This document shows positions 26,097 to 34,535 of a stretch of DNA of 64,000 nucleotides, in pieces (within the stretch, counting starts at the first letter, position 1; every line of letters starts with the position of its first letter). The position numbers and the translations under genes are program-made. The notes below the pieces were generated by a model. It did not search any database, was not told the origin of the DNA, and worked only from the letters and a program-made list of their open reading frames with translations. The DNA is from Sphingobacterium lactis (GTDB lineage Bacteria; Bacteroidota; Bacteroidia; Sphingobacteriales; Sphingobacteriaceae), in assembly GCF_011046555.1 (NCBI RefSeq), contig NZ_CP049246.1:2356001-2420000 (forward strand), given 5' to 3'.

Positions 26097-27833
26097 TTAA
26101 ATCAATTCTTTCAGATGTTTGTAGTTGGATTTTATGGTATCAAATACCTCATCCATTTTACCTCCCAAAATTAACTTTGCCATACTTTCCGTCATGCCCA
26201 TGACCTGCTTTGCCGTGATATGGGAAGGCATCGCCAATGCACTTGGGTTGGTGAAGATGTTCAGTAGGAAAGGACCATCCACCTTTAAGGTTTCGGCTAT
26301 GGCTGCATCGACTTCTTCAGGTTTGCGGATGTTCATTGCAGGGATGCCGAATGCTTCAGCTACTTTAGCAAAATCGGGATTTTCCATATCGGTTTGGTTG
26401 TCCATCAGTCCGGCAACCTGCATCTCCAATTTAACCATGCCGAGGGCCCTGTTATTAAAGATAATCAGCTTAATGGGTAAGTTGTATTGTCGGATCGTTG
26501 CCAGGTCACCCATGAGCATCGATATGCCGCCATCGCCGCACATGGCAATGACCTGTCTTTCTGGGTGAGCCAGGGAGGCCCCGATTGCCATAGGCATCGC
26601 ATTGGCCATGCTACCATGATTGAAGGACCCCAGGAGTTTTCGGTCGCCGATTTGGTGAATATAGCGTGCGCCCCATACACAGGACATGCCGGTATCGACC
26701 GTAAATATGGCATTGCTTGTAGCATGTGTATTCAATACATCCGCAACATATTCCGGTTGTATGGCATTTTCCTTGCCTGAATCTTCGACATATTCGTGCA
26801 AACTTTCGGCTACTTTGGTGGCAAACTTGCCAAATGAATCCAAGAATGCGGGGTCAGTTTTTTCATGGAGAAGCGGAAGCAGCGCTAAGATGGTTTCTTT
26901 AATGTCGCCGACCAATCCCATAGCTAATTTGGCGCGCCTGCCCAATCGTTCTTCTGCCGTATCTATTTGAATGATTTTATTGTCGAGCGGCATAAATTCA
27001 TCGTAGGGCATGTCTGTTCCCAGCAGGAGCAGTACATCGGCTTCTTTCATGGCCTGGTAACAACTAGGGATCCCCAACAGCCCGGTCATACCGACATCGT
27101 ACGGTGCTTCCAGTTGGGCATTCATTTTTCCACGGAAGCTATAGCCGACTGGCGCTTTCAGGTATTGTGCTAAGGCACGGATTTCCTCCCGAGCACCATT
27201 GGCTCCAATACCGGCATATATGGTCACTGTTTTTCCGTTGTTGATTAGATCGGCCAATTGCTGAAGTTCCATATTGGAAGGCCTGATGACGGGGTTACAG
27301 CGGAATACCTGTGTACTGGTATGGGTTTCATGCGCTTTTAATTCGGAAATGTCTCCAGGTAGCCCAATCACACTGACTCCCTTTTTGGATATAGCGTGCT
27401 GAATAGCCGCCTGTATCATCCGAGGCGCCTGTTCAACGGTTGTGATCAATTGATTGTAACTGCTGCAATCGTCGAAAAGTTTATAGGTATTGGTTTCCTG
27501 GAAATAATCCATGCCCATCTGATGGGTCGGAATGGTCGAAGCAATCACGATCATAGGAACATGCGCACGATGTGCCTCATAAACGCCATTGATGAGGTGG
27601 ACATGTCCCGGCCCGCAGCTCCCGGCACAACAGGCAATTCCGTCGAGCTCTGCTTCCGCAGCCGCCGCATAAGCACCGACCTCCTCATGTCGCACATGGA
27701 TCCATTCAAGCCTTCCATCTTTCCGGACCGCTTCATTAAAATAATTTAAACTATCTCCGGTAACTGCATATATCCGTTTCACACCAGCTTCTACTAACAT
27801 TTCTACCAATTGCTCTGCAACTATTTTTGCCAT
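26097..27833 (-). CDS. poxB: Thiamine-pyrophosphate-dependent pyruvate oxidase / pyruvate dehydrogenase (quinone)
   Basis: A 578-residue TPP enzyme with the three-domain layout of pyruvate oxidases. The N-terminal PYR domain has the catalytic Glu (VRHEEVGAYAAAAEAEL, about residue 50) and CAGSCGPGHVHLINGVYEA. A central FAD-binding-type domain follows, then the PP domain with the Mg-TPP motif MCGDGGISMLMGDLATI (about 430) and IIFNN. It probably oxidises pyruvate to acetate and CO2, passing electrons to quinone. The C-terminal membrane-binding segment seen in E. coli PoxB is not obvious. Confidence 0.85.
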   Translation of the reverse strand: MAKIVAEQLVEMLVEAGVKRIYAVTGDSLNYFNEAVRKDGRLEWIHVRHEEVGAYAAAAEAELDGIACCAGSCGPGHVHLINGVYEAHRAHVPMIVIASTIPTHQMGMDYFQETNTYKLFDDCSSYNQLITTVEQAPRMIQAAIQHAISKKGVSVIGLPGDISELKAHETHTSTQVFRCNPVIRPSNMELQQLADLINNGKTVTIYAGIGANGAREEIRALAQYLKAPVGYSFRGKMNAQLEAPYDVGMTGLLGIPSCYQAMKEADVLLLLGTDMPYDEFMPLDNKIIQIDTAEERLGRRAKLAMGLVGDIKETILALLPLLHEKTDPAFLDSFGKFATKVAESLHEYVEDSGKENAIQPEYVADVLNTHATSNAIFTVDTGMSCVWGARYIHQIGDRKLLGSFNHGSMANAMPMAIGASLAHPERQVIAMCGDGGISMLMGDLATIRQYNLPIKLIIFNNRALGMVKLEMQVAGLMDNQTDMENPDFAKVAEAFGIPAMNIRKPEEVDAAIAETLKVDGPFLLNIFTNPSALAMPSHITAKQVMGMTESMAKLILGGKMDEVFDTIKSNYKHLKELI

Positions 27834-28319
27834 GTCTATTTGTTTTGGGGTTAATTTTCAATTCTTATACTTAAGAAACAGCGTGTTGTTAGATTGGTTT
27901 CAAAAAATAGTAAATAGGTAGAAATCCGGACAGAGGGAAGAAATGGGGTGATTTGACAACTTTTAAAAATTTTAGTCCTCTTCCCTAAATCGTATCCAAG
28001 GTTGCCCATATAAGCGTTTAATACCCCAAAAGCATTTGATTTTATTTGTATATAACTTGTTGTAATTCAGGTTTTTAAAATTTATTTTAAGTTTATTCCG
28101 AGTTATTCGCACCTGGACCTTGTTCGAGGTGAGAGCGTACTGAGAGCGTGGTGAGAGCGTGGTGAGAACGTGTCTATAGACACGCTCTCACCACGTCTTC
28201 AACTCGGACGCACCACGGACGCACCTCAGGCAAGGTCTGTCTTGTCCTTATATAGCTATACAAATTATTGGATTAATTCTGAATTGATTATACAGGCAAA
28301 TTTGGTAATACTATATGTA
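27834..28319. other. Intergenic region with palindromic repeat array
   Basis: 486 bp between the pyruvate oxidase start and the IS element. The first 250 bp should carry the poxB promoter; a minus-strand TATTTTTTG near 27907 is one base too long for the consensus. The second half contains the 11-bp repeat array described separately. No coding gene seen. Confidence 0.5.
28116..28237. repeat. Palindromic array of 11-bp repeats
   Basis: Four tandem units of TGAGAGCGTGG-type (28130, 28141, 28152, 28163; exact 11-bp period) run into a 4-base TATA centre. Mirror-image units follow with the same period (CACGCTCTCAC at 28181, then 28192, 28203, 28214). The inner stem 28158-28195 has 16 of 17 pairs. 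Outer arms GACCTTG and CAAGGTC close the structure. It is GC-rich inside AT-rich DNA. A single similar unit, GGAGAGCGTGGT, lies at 29887-29898 beyond the IS element. Confidence 0.75.
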
Positions 28320-29201
28320 CTATACAAACTCTTTCTGCACTATTGGATATTTTTTCGGTCTCCATCTCTTTCTCAGCGCACCTGACCTCATATGTGCCTG
28401 TTCAGGTGTGAGGTAATCACAGCTCGCGTGGGGCCTTAGGTTGTTGTATACCCTGATGTTCTCCCTGATCTTTCTTGTGGTCTCCCTCAGGCCACTCTGT
28501 GATGCGTAGAGGTCAAACTCCGCCTTCAGTATGCCGTTCACCCGTTCGGCTATCGCATTCTCATAGGGATCCCCGTTCTCGGTCATGCTGACCCCGATCC
28601 CGTTGGTGCGTAGGATATCCACATAGCCTTTGCTACAGTACTGCGAACCCCGATCGGAGTGGTGTATGAGTCCCTTTCCCGGATACTGCCTCTGCTGCAG
28701 TGCCATCTGCAGGGCATCGATACATCCCTGTGCCGAGAGGTCGCCCCTGAACGCCCAGCCCACTATCTTTCTGGAATAGGCATCGGTGACCAGGCTCAGA
28801 TATCCCCAGCGCCGGTTGAGCTGTACATAGGTGATGTCGCTTACCCAGACCTGCTCGGGGCGCTCGACCGCAAGTTCCTTTATCAGGTTTCTGTACTTCT
28901 TCATCCAGTGCCGCGAATCGGTGGTGACCGCCTTCCTCTTCCTGACCCTGATCTGTAGGGAATGCTCCCTCATCAGGGCGAAGAGATAGTCGCGGCCGAT
29001 CCTGATCCCATGTTCCTGCAGGGGGCCGGCGAGCATATGGAGCAGCTTCCGGGTACCGATCCTCTTCTGTTCGCTGCGTATCCGCAGCACGTGCTGCAGG
29101 ATGATCTCGTCCTTCAGTCCGACATCCTGCACCCGCCACTGGCGGTCATAGTACGCATGCCTTGTTCTGCCAAACAGTCCGCAGATCAAACGGATCCCCA
29201 T
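28320..29201 (-). CDS. IS3-family transposase OrfB (DDE integrase domain)
   Basis: A 293-residue integrase-type transposase subunit. An HTH_21-like segment (RIGTRKLLHML) precedes the rve domain with a complete DDE triad: Asp122 (VWVSDITYV), Asp183 (HHSDRGSQY) and Glu219 (NAIAERVNGILK), the last two separated by 35 residues as in IS3 elements. It is probably made mainly as an OrfAB fusion by -1 frameshifting from orfA. The last codons and the stop lie outside the left inverted repeat, so the C-terminal tail is encoded by flanking DNA if the IS ends there. Confidence 0.92.
   Translation of the reverse strand: MGIRLICGLFGRTRHAYYDRQWRVQDVGLKDEIILQHVLRIRSEQKRIGTRKLLHMLAGPLQEHGIRIGRDYLFALMREHSLQIRVRKRKAVTTDSRHWMKKYRNLIKELAVERPEQVWVSDITYVQLNRRWGYLSLVTDAYSRKIVGWAFRGDLSAQGCIDALQMALQQRQYPGKGLIHHSDRGSQYCSKGYVDILRTNGIGVSMTENGDPYENAIAERVNGILKAEFDLYASQSGLRETTRKIRENIRVYNNLRPHASCDYLTPEQAHMRSGALRKRWRPKKYPIVQKEFV
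28336..28348. repeat. Left terminal inverted repeat of IS
   Basis: TGCACTATTGGAT; its core CACTATTGGA is the exact complement of the right end core. It lies inside the 3' end of orfB. Confidence 0.65.
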
Positions 29202-29224
29202 TGCTGGGGATTCCTGTTTGATCT

Positions 29225-29758
29225 TTACGACCGCTTGGCACCAGACTTTTTTCTGATGTCGATCTTGAGCTGTTCCTCGGCAATATCGATCATGGTATCC
29301 AATGCCCTGATCTTCAGGTTTGCATATTCCAGGGCCTTCTTCAGGGCCAGGATCTCTGCCTCTTTGGGGTCTACGGGTTTCTTGTTGGCCATATCATCGG
29401 GTTCTGGGGAACTAAGTTCGGTATTTTTCCCCTTATATTCCCTGACCCATCTGGAGACCGTACCGCAGGAGATATCAAAGGTGTTCCCCGCCCGGTAGGC
29501 GCTCATCCCGTCCTGGACCGCCCTGATCACTGAACGCTTCAGCTCGGTGGTATACCGCTTTGCCCCAATGGGCTGTCGCCCGAACTTCTTCATCCAGCGG
29601 ATCAGGCTCACTTCGGAGACACCGTACTGTTCCATCAGGTCCCGGCGGGGGACCCCAAGTTCGATCTGATCCAGCATGTGGAGGATCAAACGCTTGTCGA
29701 ATGGCTGCTTCTTACTGGTCCGCTCAGCGAACTCAAACTCTCTTTCTATTGTTTCCAT
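29225..29758 (-). CDS. IS3-family transposase OrfA (HTH subunit)
   Basis: About 177 residues from the ATG at 29758 (an upstream in-frame ATG at 29803 is less likely). It has two helix-turn-helix-like segments (RRDLMEQYGVSEVSLIRWMKKFG and YRAGNTFDISCGTVSRWVREY) and a C-terminal leucine-rich coiled coil (EILALKKALEYANLKIRALD), as in DNA-binding OrfA proteins. It ends just after a slippery A AAA AAG site that allows fusion to OrfB. Confidence 0.88.
   Translation of the reverse strand: METIEREFEFAERTSKKQPFDKRLILHMLDQIELGVPRRDLMEQYGVSEVSLIRWMKKFGRQPIGAKRYTTELKRSVIRAVQDGMSAYRAGNTFDISCGTVSRWVREYKGKNTELSSPEPDDMANKKPVDPKEAEILALKKALEYANLKIRALDTMIDIAEEQLKIDIRKKSGAKRS
29246..29252 (-). promoter_or_regulatory. 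Programmed -1 frameshift heptamer A AAA AAG
   Basis: On the minus strand AGA AAA AAG in the orfA frame gives the canonical A AAA AAG slippery site. Slipping back one base continues as K-K-V-W-C-Q-A-V-V-K-I-K into the open orfB frame upstream of its ATG, joining both proteins. Confidence 0.8.
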
Positions 29759-29797
29759 ACACTTTGTTTTTGTGTATAGCTTTTTTAGGATTGGACA

Positions 29798-29812
29798 GTC
29801 CAATAGTGTTCA
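29798..29812. repeat. Right terminal inverted repeat of IS
   Basis: GTCCAATAGTGTTCA, complementary over ten bases to the left end. It lies upstream of orfA. Confidence 0.65.
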
Positions 29813-30162
29813 GACACAGTTATAAACAAGGGACTGCACCACGAGATTTTAAATAAAATCGGCCAAATGGTATAAAAATGAAAAGAGGAGAGCGTGGTAG
29901 GTCTAATGCTTTTTCAAAATAGAGCATTGTTATTTAGGGAATTGGTAAAACGAAATGATCTTTGAATGATTGGAGTTGATTTGCTTAAATATAACAATTA
30001 CGGTTTCAAATCGCCTGCTAATAAACGATTAATTTTTCGATATCGCTTGTGTTCTCATGGCGCCCAGAAAATATCAAAGGCATGGAAAATGAAAACCGCC
30101 AGCACGGAGATTCCATGCTGACGGTTTTATGTTTTCCTCGAACCTAGTGGTTCTGCAATATT
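29813..30162. other. Intergenic region beside IS
   Basis: About 350 bp without a gene. It holds one isolated GAGAGCGTGGT unit (29887-29898) like the repeat array on the other side of the IS, and the terminator of the DUF3078 gene at its right end. Confidence 0.4.
30093..30128 (-). terminator. Terminator of DUF3078 gene
   Basis: AAAACCGCCAGCA and TGCTGACGGTTTT pair over 13 positions with one mismatch and a 10-base loop, about 35 bp after the stop on the minus strand. Confidence 0.7.
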
Positions 30163-31056
30163 TTAGAATTTATAGGTAAATCCAGCGCCAAGTACTTGTC
30201 TTACCTGAAGACCTGGTCCTGTAGTTCCATTTTTCTTTGGAACGTTAACATTATCATCGTAAATCAACTGTACTGCTGCGTTTACGGAAATGTATTTGTT
30301 GACTTGCATTGCCAAATTTGCCAAATAATCCACATCTACATTTTGTGGATCTTGCAGGTAATTGGAGTACAATTTCAGGATATTCTCTAAAGAGATGTTC
30401 TCCATCAGGTTTACTTTATAATAGGCATCTAGGGAAGCACCAAATTCATTTCTTGAGAATTTATCAGGATCTACACCATAGGATTCACGGAGGCTTTCTG
30501 CGCCGACCATAATGAAGCGAGCAGCAGCAGGAGATAGGTTGATTTTAAAGTTATCGGATTCCTTGTAAGCGATACCGGGACCGAAACTTAAATATGCTGG
30601 TGCAAATGGAGCGGAGATTTTCTGGTCTCTGTATTTTCCATCGTAAGTATACCCGTTTGCGAACTGGGTGTTGAAGTTCATAAAGAAGGTATATAGCCAT
30701 TTTTCAGCGGCTTGATAGCCCAATAAACTGTTAACCGCAAAACGGTCATCGTTTTTACGCCAGTTTGTTTCTTTCTGGAAGGTCTGGCCATACGCCGCGA
30801 TAACCTTATTGTCCCAGTTCCATTTGTCCTTTTTGTAATTGAAGTCGTAGTTGAAGATCAGGTTTCCGGCCATGGAGTTCACACCACCTGCCGCCCAATT
30901 GCTAAACGAGCTTTGGTTGATTAGGAATGTGTTCTCACCTTTGATGGTCCAGGTTTTTGTGGTGTCAACTGCGGCAGCGTCAGTGGTTTCTTGAGCAACA
31001 GCTTGAAAAGTTAGAAGTGATAAAGCAGATAAAACTCCAATTTTTAATACATTCAT
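30163..31056 (-). CDS. DUF3078 domain outer-membrane-like protein
   Basis: A 297-residue exported protein with a signal peptide (about 1-21, ending in AVAQE). The family-typical N-terminal motif W-x-I-KGENTFLINQSSFSNWAAGG is followed by alternating strands suggesting a beta-barrel (NLIFNYDFNYKKDKWNWDN; ENILKLYSNYLQ), and the protein ends in Phe. Function is not established. It stands alone, with a terminator. Confidence 0.8.
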   Translation of the reverse strand: MNVLKIGVLSALSLLTFQAVAQETTDAAAVDTTKTWTIKGENTFLINQSSFSNWAAGGVNSMAGNLIFNYDFNYKKDKWNWDNKVIAAYGQTFQKETNWRKNDDRFAVNSLLGYQAAEKWLYTFFMNFNTQFANGYTYDGKYRDQKISAPFAPAYLSFGPGIAYKESDNFKINLSPAAARFIMVGAESLRESYGVDPDKFSRNEFGASLDAYYKVNLMENISLENILKLYSNYLQDPQNVDVDYLANLAMQVNKYISVNAAVQLIYDDNVNVPKKNGTTGPGLQVRQVLGAGFTYKF

Positions 31057-31356
31057 CTTTTAAAATGTTTAATTATTTGAATAGTTTTTGAATTTTAAGG
31101 TGGCTAATTTATCAATTTCCATGTTTTTTTTAATTGCAAAATTTTATTCTGTGGAGGATTGCCGATGAAGGAGTTGAAGAAAATCGGAATTATCGACGTT
31201 TTATTTAAAATGGCCAAGATTTTTGCGGTAATTCAGCGAACTTGATTTAATGGGTGCCAAATTTTCTTTTGTAACTTTTTAAAAAAGAAAATCGGATTTT
31301 GACAGATATTGTTAATGATTTATTCACATTGGAGATATATTGTAAATATAGGTTGG
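31057..31356. other. Intergenic region, no gene recognised
   Basis: 300 bp of AT-rich DNA between the end of the orphan glycosyltransferase gene and the DUF3078 start, both on the minus strand. It should carry the DUF3078 promoter. No hairpin or consensus box is convincing. Confidence 0.4.
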
Positions 31357-32208
31357 TCAAATATTCAAATTGTTAAACTTTTTTGAGGTGAACAATTTAA
31401 CAAGAAACCAAATAGTTTTGAAATGTTCGATTCCGTGAAGATATTTTCTGGGGTAATATTTAATAATTTTTTCTAGAGATTTTAAATTTCTACCCCAATA
31501 GTGGACTATGTATTTTGAAAACCTTCTGAAAAGTTCCTTTTCAACGTATTTATCTTTAGGGTGATCAAATTTCCATGTTATACTTTCATGGACCTGAATT
31601 GTTGAGTTAAACCATTCTAAGGTTCTATTGCCTATTGAAATATGGTGTACGTTAATAGAGTTAATAACATAATTTGTATATTTCTTAGCAGTTCTTAGTG
31701 AAATTGATAAATCATATGCATGATATCCGCTTATATTTTGATCGAATCCTATTTCTAAGAATATGCTTTTTTTTCCAAATATAAATACTCCGTCCAAACC
31801 CAACACCTGATGAAAATTCTCTTCAAAATTTCTCAAGTTTTCTTCAGAATCCCCAAGGCCATGAATTAAATTTATATAATTATACTCATTCGTTATAAAC
31901 CAATCATTAGGAACATCAGGAAAATAATTACCACCTGCCAATCCTATCAAACCAACATTAGGTAGCTCTAAAAATTTAAGTAAATATTTTCCCCAACCAT
32001 TATTTAAAAAAATTAAATCTTCATGGATAAATAATATGTATTCATATTTTGCCTGATTTAGTCCTTTTTCGTAGGCCTCGTTGATACTAAAAATTCCTGG
32101 GTTCCATATTTGAATCAATTCATATTCTATCCCTATGGTCTGATGAATATTGTTTTGTATGTTTTGGAAGTATGAGGAATTATAGGAGGATATAACTATT
32201 GAAATCAT
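31357..32208 (-). CDS. Glycosyltransferase, GT2-like (orphan, very AT-rich)
   Basis: A 283-residue GT-A-type protein. It begins MISIVISSYNSSYFQNI and carries YILFIHEDLIFLNNGWG, an acidic donor-site motif like that of the Glyco_tranf_2_5 subgroup, plus LDGVFIFGKKSIF. No membrane segment is seen. Very AT-rich coding and isolation from other glycan genes suggest recent acquisition. It faces away from the main polysaccharide locus 1.2 kb to the right. Confidence 0.7.
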   Translation of the reverse strand: MISIVISSYNSSYFQNIQNNIHQTIGIEYELIQIWNPGIFSINEAYEKGLNQAKYEYILFIHEDLIFLNNGWGKYLLKFLELPNVGLIGLAGGNYFPDVPNDWFITNEYNYINLIHGLGDSEENLRNFEENFHQVLGLDGVFIFGKKSIFLEIGFDQNISGYHAYDLSISLRTAKKYTNYVINSINVHHISIGNRTLEWFNSTIQVHESITWKFDHPKDKYVEKELFRRFSKYIVHYWGRNLKSLEKIIKYYPRKYLHGIEHFKTIWFLVKLFTSKKFNNLNI

Positions 32209-32439
32209 TGGGTTATTAGAATTAGCATATTGAGGAAACGTTGAGAAATTAAAATATATTTTAATATAAAGCTGTTTTTTGTGAGGTTACGAAATTACGA
32301 AATTACAAATTGATGTAAGATTTTTTGTAAATCTATTCCGAATTGTAGCCATTAATTTACCTACTTGTTAGCTTACGATATGATTCATTAGGCAAAATGA
32401 AATTTACTTATATTATAGTTCTTCGTCAAAAATTATTAT

Positions 32440-32447
32440 ATTTTTGG
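32440..32447 (+). promoter_or_regulatory. Promoter -7 box before BT0820-like gene
   Basis: TATTTTTG matches TAnnTTTG 14 bases before the ATG, implying a very short leader. Confidence 0.4.
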
Positions 32448-32461
32448 AAATACTATAAAAT

Positions 32462-32887
32462 ATGATTATTGCAGTTGATTTTGATGGAACCATCGTTGAG
32501 CATAAGTATCCAGAGATTGGAAAACCTATTCCTTTTGCTATTGATACCCTAAAAATGCTAGCAAATGAACGTCATACCTTATTGCTTTGGACAGTCCGGG
32601 AAGGTCGGTTATTACAGGAGGCGATTGATTATTGTGCAGCCCAGGGGTTGACCTTCTACGCGCATAATGCGAATTTCCCAGAAGAGAATCGGAACTCGGG
32701 AGCTCGAAAATTAACTGCCGATCTATTTATAGATGATCGAAATTTCGGTGGGCTCCCGGATTGGGGGATCATCTACCAGGCCATTAAAAAAAGAAGGATG
32801 TTAAACCTGCGCTTCAATGAAGAGAATCTTATGGGGGAAGGGCAGCAAACTCCTAAAAAAGCTTCTTGGAAAAACCTTTTCAGGTAA
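32462..32887 (+). CDS. BT0820-type HAD-like phosphatase
   Basis: A 141-residue small HAD-fold protein. DFDGTIVEHKYP (residues 6-17) supplies the nucleophile Asp and the second Asp, LLWTVREG is motif II-like and ADLFIDDRNFGG holds the C-terminal acidic pair. It lacks a large cap domain. The family is named after a Bacteroides structure; the substrate is unknown. It sits alone before the polysaccharide locus. Confidence 0.8.
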   Translation: MIIAVDFDGTIVEHKYPEIGKPIPFAIDTLKMLANERHTLLLWTVREGRLLQEAIDYCAAQGLTFYAHNANFPEENRNSGARKLTADLFIDDRNFGGLPDWGIIYQAIKKRRMLNLRFNEENLMGEGQQTPKKASWKNLFR

Positions 32888-33365
32888 GAGTTAACAACAT
32901 AGATCTCATCCTTTCCTCCATTTCCTTTTGGATTGCTAAATAGCAATTTCATTTTTTCACCTGTTATTAATTTTCCTTATATTTAAATAGTTTTCTGTAT
33001 TTGATATGTTTTGAGCCTGTTTTACAAGGTTAATGGAAGTGCTTTCTGATGCTTTTCACATGAAATAGTTTTATTTTTTAGACTTTAACTATGGAGATTT
33101 TGGTTCAGAATTTACCTATATTGATATAAGGTAATTTGGCTATAAAAAGTGTGTAAAAAGTAGTTTTAACGCATAAAATCAATTGTCATTGTTGCGCTAC
33201 AAATAAAGAAATACACCTCCAAACCATGTGTTAACCTTCGATTAACCTTTGATTATATCTTACTTTTGTGGAGTATTAAAAGTATTCGAAACAACATCAT
33301 AATTTATTTGTTAGTGCAATGATGTCGTTCTGCATCTTGACTATTAATTATTTAGGATTATCATT
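32888..33365. other. Upstream region of the exopolysaccharide locus
   Basis: 478 bp without a gene. The right third carries the operon promoter and a tandem 11-bp repeat; the rest is AT-rich DNA with no recognised element. No UpxY/NusG-like gene is present here. Confidence 0.45.
33231..33268 (+). promoter_or_regulatory. Exopolysaccharide operon promoter with tandem 11-bp repeat
   Basis: TTAACCTTCGA (33231-33241) and TTAACCTTTGA (33242-33252) are adjacent near-identical 11-mers. The -7 box TACTTTTG follows at 33261-33268. The repeats occupy the place of the -33 element, where no proper TTG at normal spacing is seen, so they may be an activator or repressor site. The leader is about 90 nt. Confidence 0.55.
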
Positions 33366-34517
33366 ATGGAGTTTGTTATTCTGCTCGTACCGTTCTTACT
33401 TGCGATTTTCTTGGGAAAGATCATCATACCCTATATTATGTTGATTACCTACAAGAAACGCCTGTTTGATCCTGTTGATGCCAGAAAATTACATCAAAGT
33501 ATAATCCCTAGACTTGGCGGTGTTGCTTTCGTGCCTATACAGTGTTGTCTTTTGGCCATAACCATGGTCATCGTTTATAAAACAAACTTCGTCAACTTAG
33601 GAATTGTTACATGGGAGATTTTTCCCATGTTCATTATGTTGGTCTGCGGGATGGTGATCCTGTATATCATTGGTATTGCAGATGATTTGATAGGTGTCAG
33701 TTACAAATGGAAATTTGTCGCTCAAATTTTGGTGGCTAGTTTATTTCCGCTATCTGGCTTATGGATCAATGACTTATATGGTTTGTTGTTCATCACTTAT
33801 TTACCTGCATGGGTAGGAATTCCTTTCACCATTTTTGTCGTTGTCCTGATCATCAATGCGATAAACCTCATCGATGGTCTGGATGGTTTATGTTCCGGAT
33901 TGGTAGGGGTAGGGTGCTTGGTACTCGGGTCTTTATTTGCGTATTACCAAGCGTGGATTCATGCCTTATTGGCCTTTATTACCACCGGGATCTTAATTTC
34001 CTTTTTCTATTACAACGTTTTTGGTGCTTCCAAGCGCAGACGCCGGATTTTTATGGGCGATACGGGAAGTATGACATTGGGGTATACGATGGCTTTCTTG
34101 GCGATCAGCTTTGCCATGAATAACTTTGCCATTAAGCCTTTTTCCGAAGGTGCGATTGTCGTAGCATTCTCGATACTTATTGTACCGGTATTTGATGTTG
34201 CCCGCGTGATCTTTATCCGTTGGTATAAAGGCTTGCCCCTGTTCAAGGCGGATCGCAGTCACCTCCACCATAAGTTGTTGCGTTCCGGCATGTCTCATAA
34301 AAATGCGATGATGTCCATCCTCGCACTTTCACTTTTCTTTTGTATTTTTAATATTGTCACGGTACAATATATCAGCAATAATATTGTCGTTTTGTTGGAT
34401 TTGATCCTATGGGGTTCTTTTACATTGATATTTAATTATATCGTGAATAAAAAAAAAGGACAATTGGAATTGAATGACAAAAAGGAGGACAATGTGAATG
34501 TGTCTGTTATAAATTAA
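33366..34517 (+). CDS. WecA/MraY-like undecaprenyl-phosphate sugar-1-phosphate transferase
   Basis: A 383-residue polytopic membrane enzyme that starts glycan assembly by moving a sugar-1-phosphate (usually HexNAc-1-P) onto undecaprenyl phosphate. Family motifs are visible: an early RKLHQSIIPRLGG, the Asp pair in GIADDLIGV, NAINLIDGLDGLCSG, RRRIFMGDTGSMTLGY and the C-terminal RSHLHHKLLRSG. About ten to eleven membrane helices are seen. It is the first gene of the polysaccharide locus, 18 bp before the epimerase. Confidence 0.9.
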   Translation: MEFVILLVPFLLAIFLGKIIIPYIMLITYKKRLFDPVDARKLHQSIIPRLGGVAFVPIQCCLLAITMVIVYKTNFVNLGIVTWEIFPMFIMLVCGMVILYIIGIADDLIGVSYKWKFVAQILVASLFPLSGLWINDLYGLLFITYLPAWVGIPFTIFVVVLIINAINLIDGLDGLCSGLVGVGCLVLGSLFAYYQAWIHALLAFITTGILISFFYYNVFGASKRRRRIFMGDTGSMTLGYTMAFLAISFAMNNFAIKPFSEGAIVVAFSILIVPVFDVARVIFIRWYKGLPLFKADRSHLHHKLLRSGMSHKNAMMSILALSLFFCIFNIVTVQYISNNIVVLLDLILWGSFTLIFNYIVNKKKGQLELNDKKEDNVNVSVIN

Positions 34518-34535
34518 CTTAACCCTAATCGAAAG

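Larger units (their letters stand above)
28336..29812 (-). mobile_element. IS3-family insertion sequence
   Basis: A complete-looking two-ORF IS of about 1.48 kb with terminal inverted repeats: CACTATTGGA on the left (28338-28347) and its complement, TCCAATAGTG, on the right (29799-29808). Both ends begin TG a few bases further out. GC content is far above the surroundings (near 60 percent in parts of orfB). No clear target-site duplication was found. The exact ends are approximate. Confidence 0.8.

Noticed and set aside
26125..27749. Plus-strand frames of 60-150 codons opposite the pyruvate oxidase gene
   Set aside because: The minus-strand enzyme is intact with all TPP motifs; the antisense readings have none.
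28633..29498. Several long alternative frames on both strands of the IS
   Set aside because: They shadow orfA/orfB; high GC lengthens random frames and none has a known motif.
28333..29815. Target-site duplication around the IS
   Set aside because: No matching 3-5 bp direct repeat was found at either choice of IS ends.
32888..33365. UpxY-like antiterminator gene expected before Bacteroidota capsule loci
   Set aside because: No NusG-like protein is encoded in or near the gap; such genes are typical of Bacteroides rather than of every family in the phylum.
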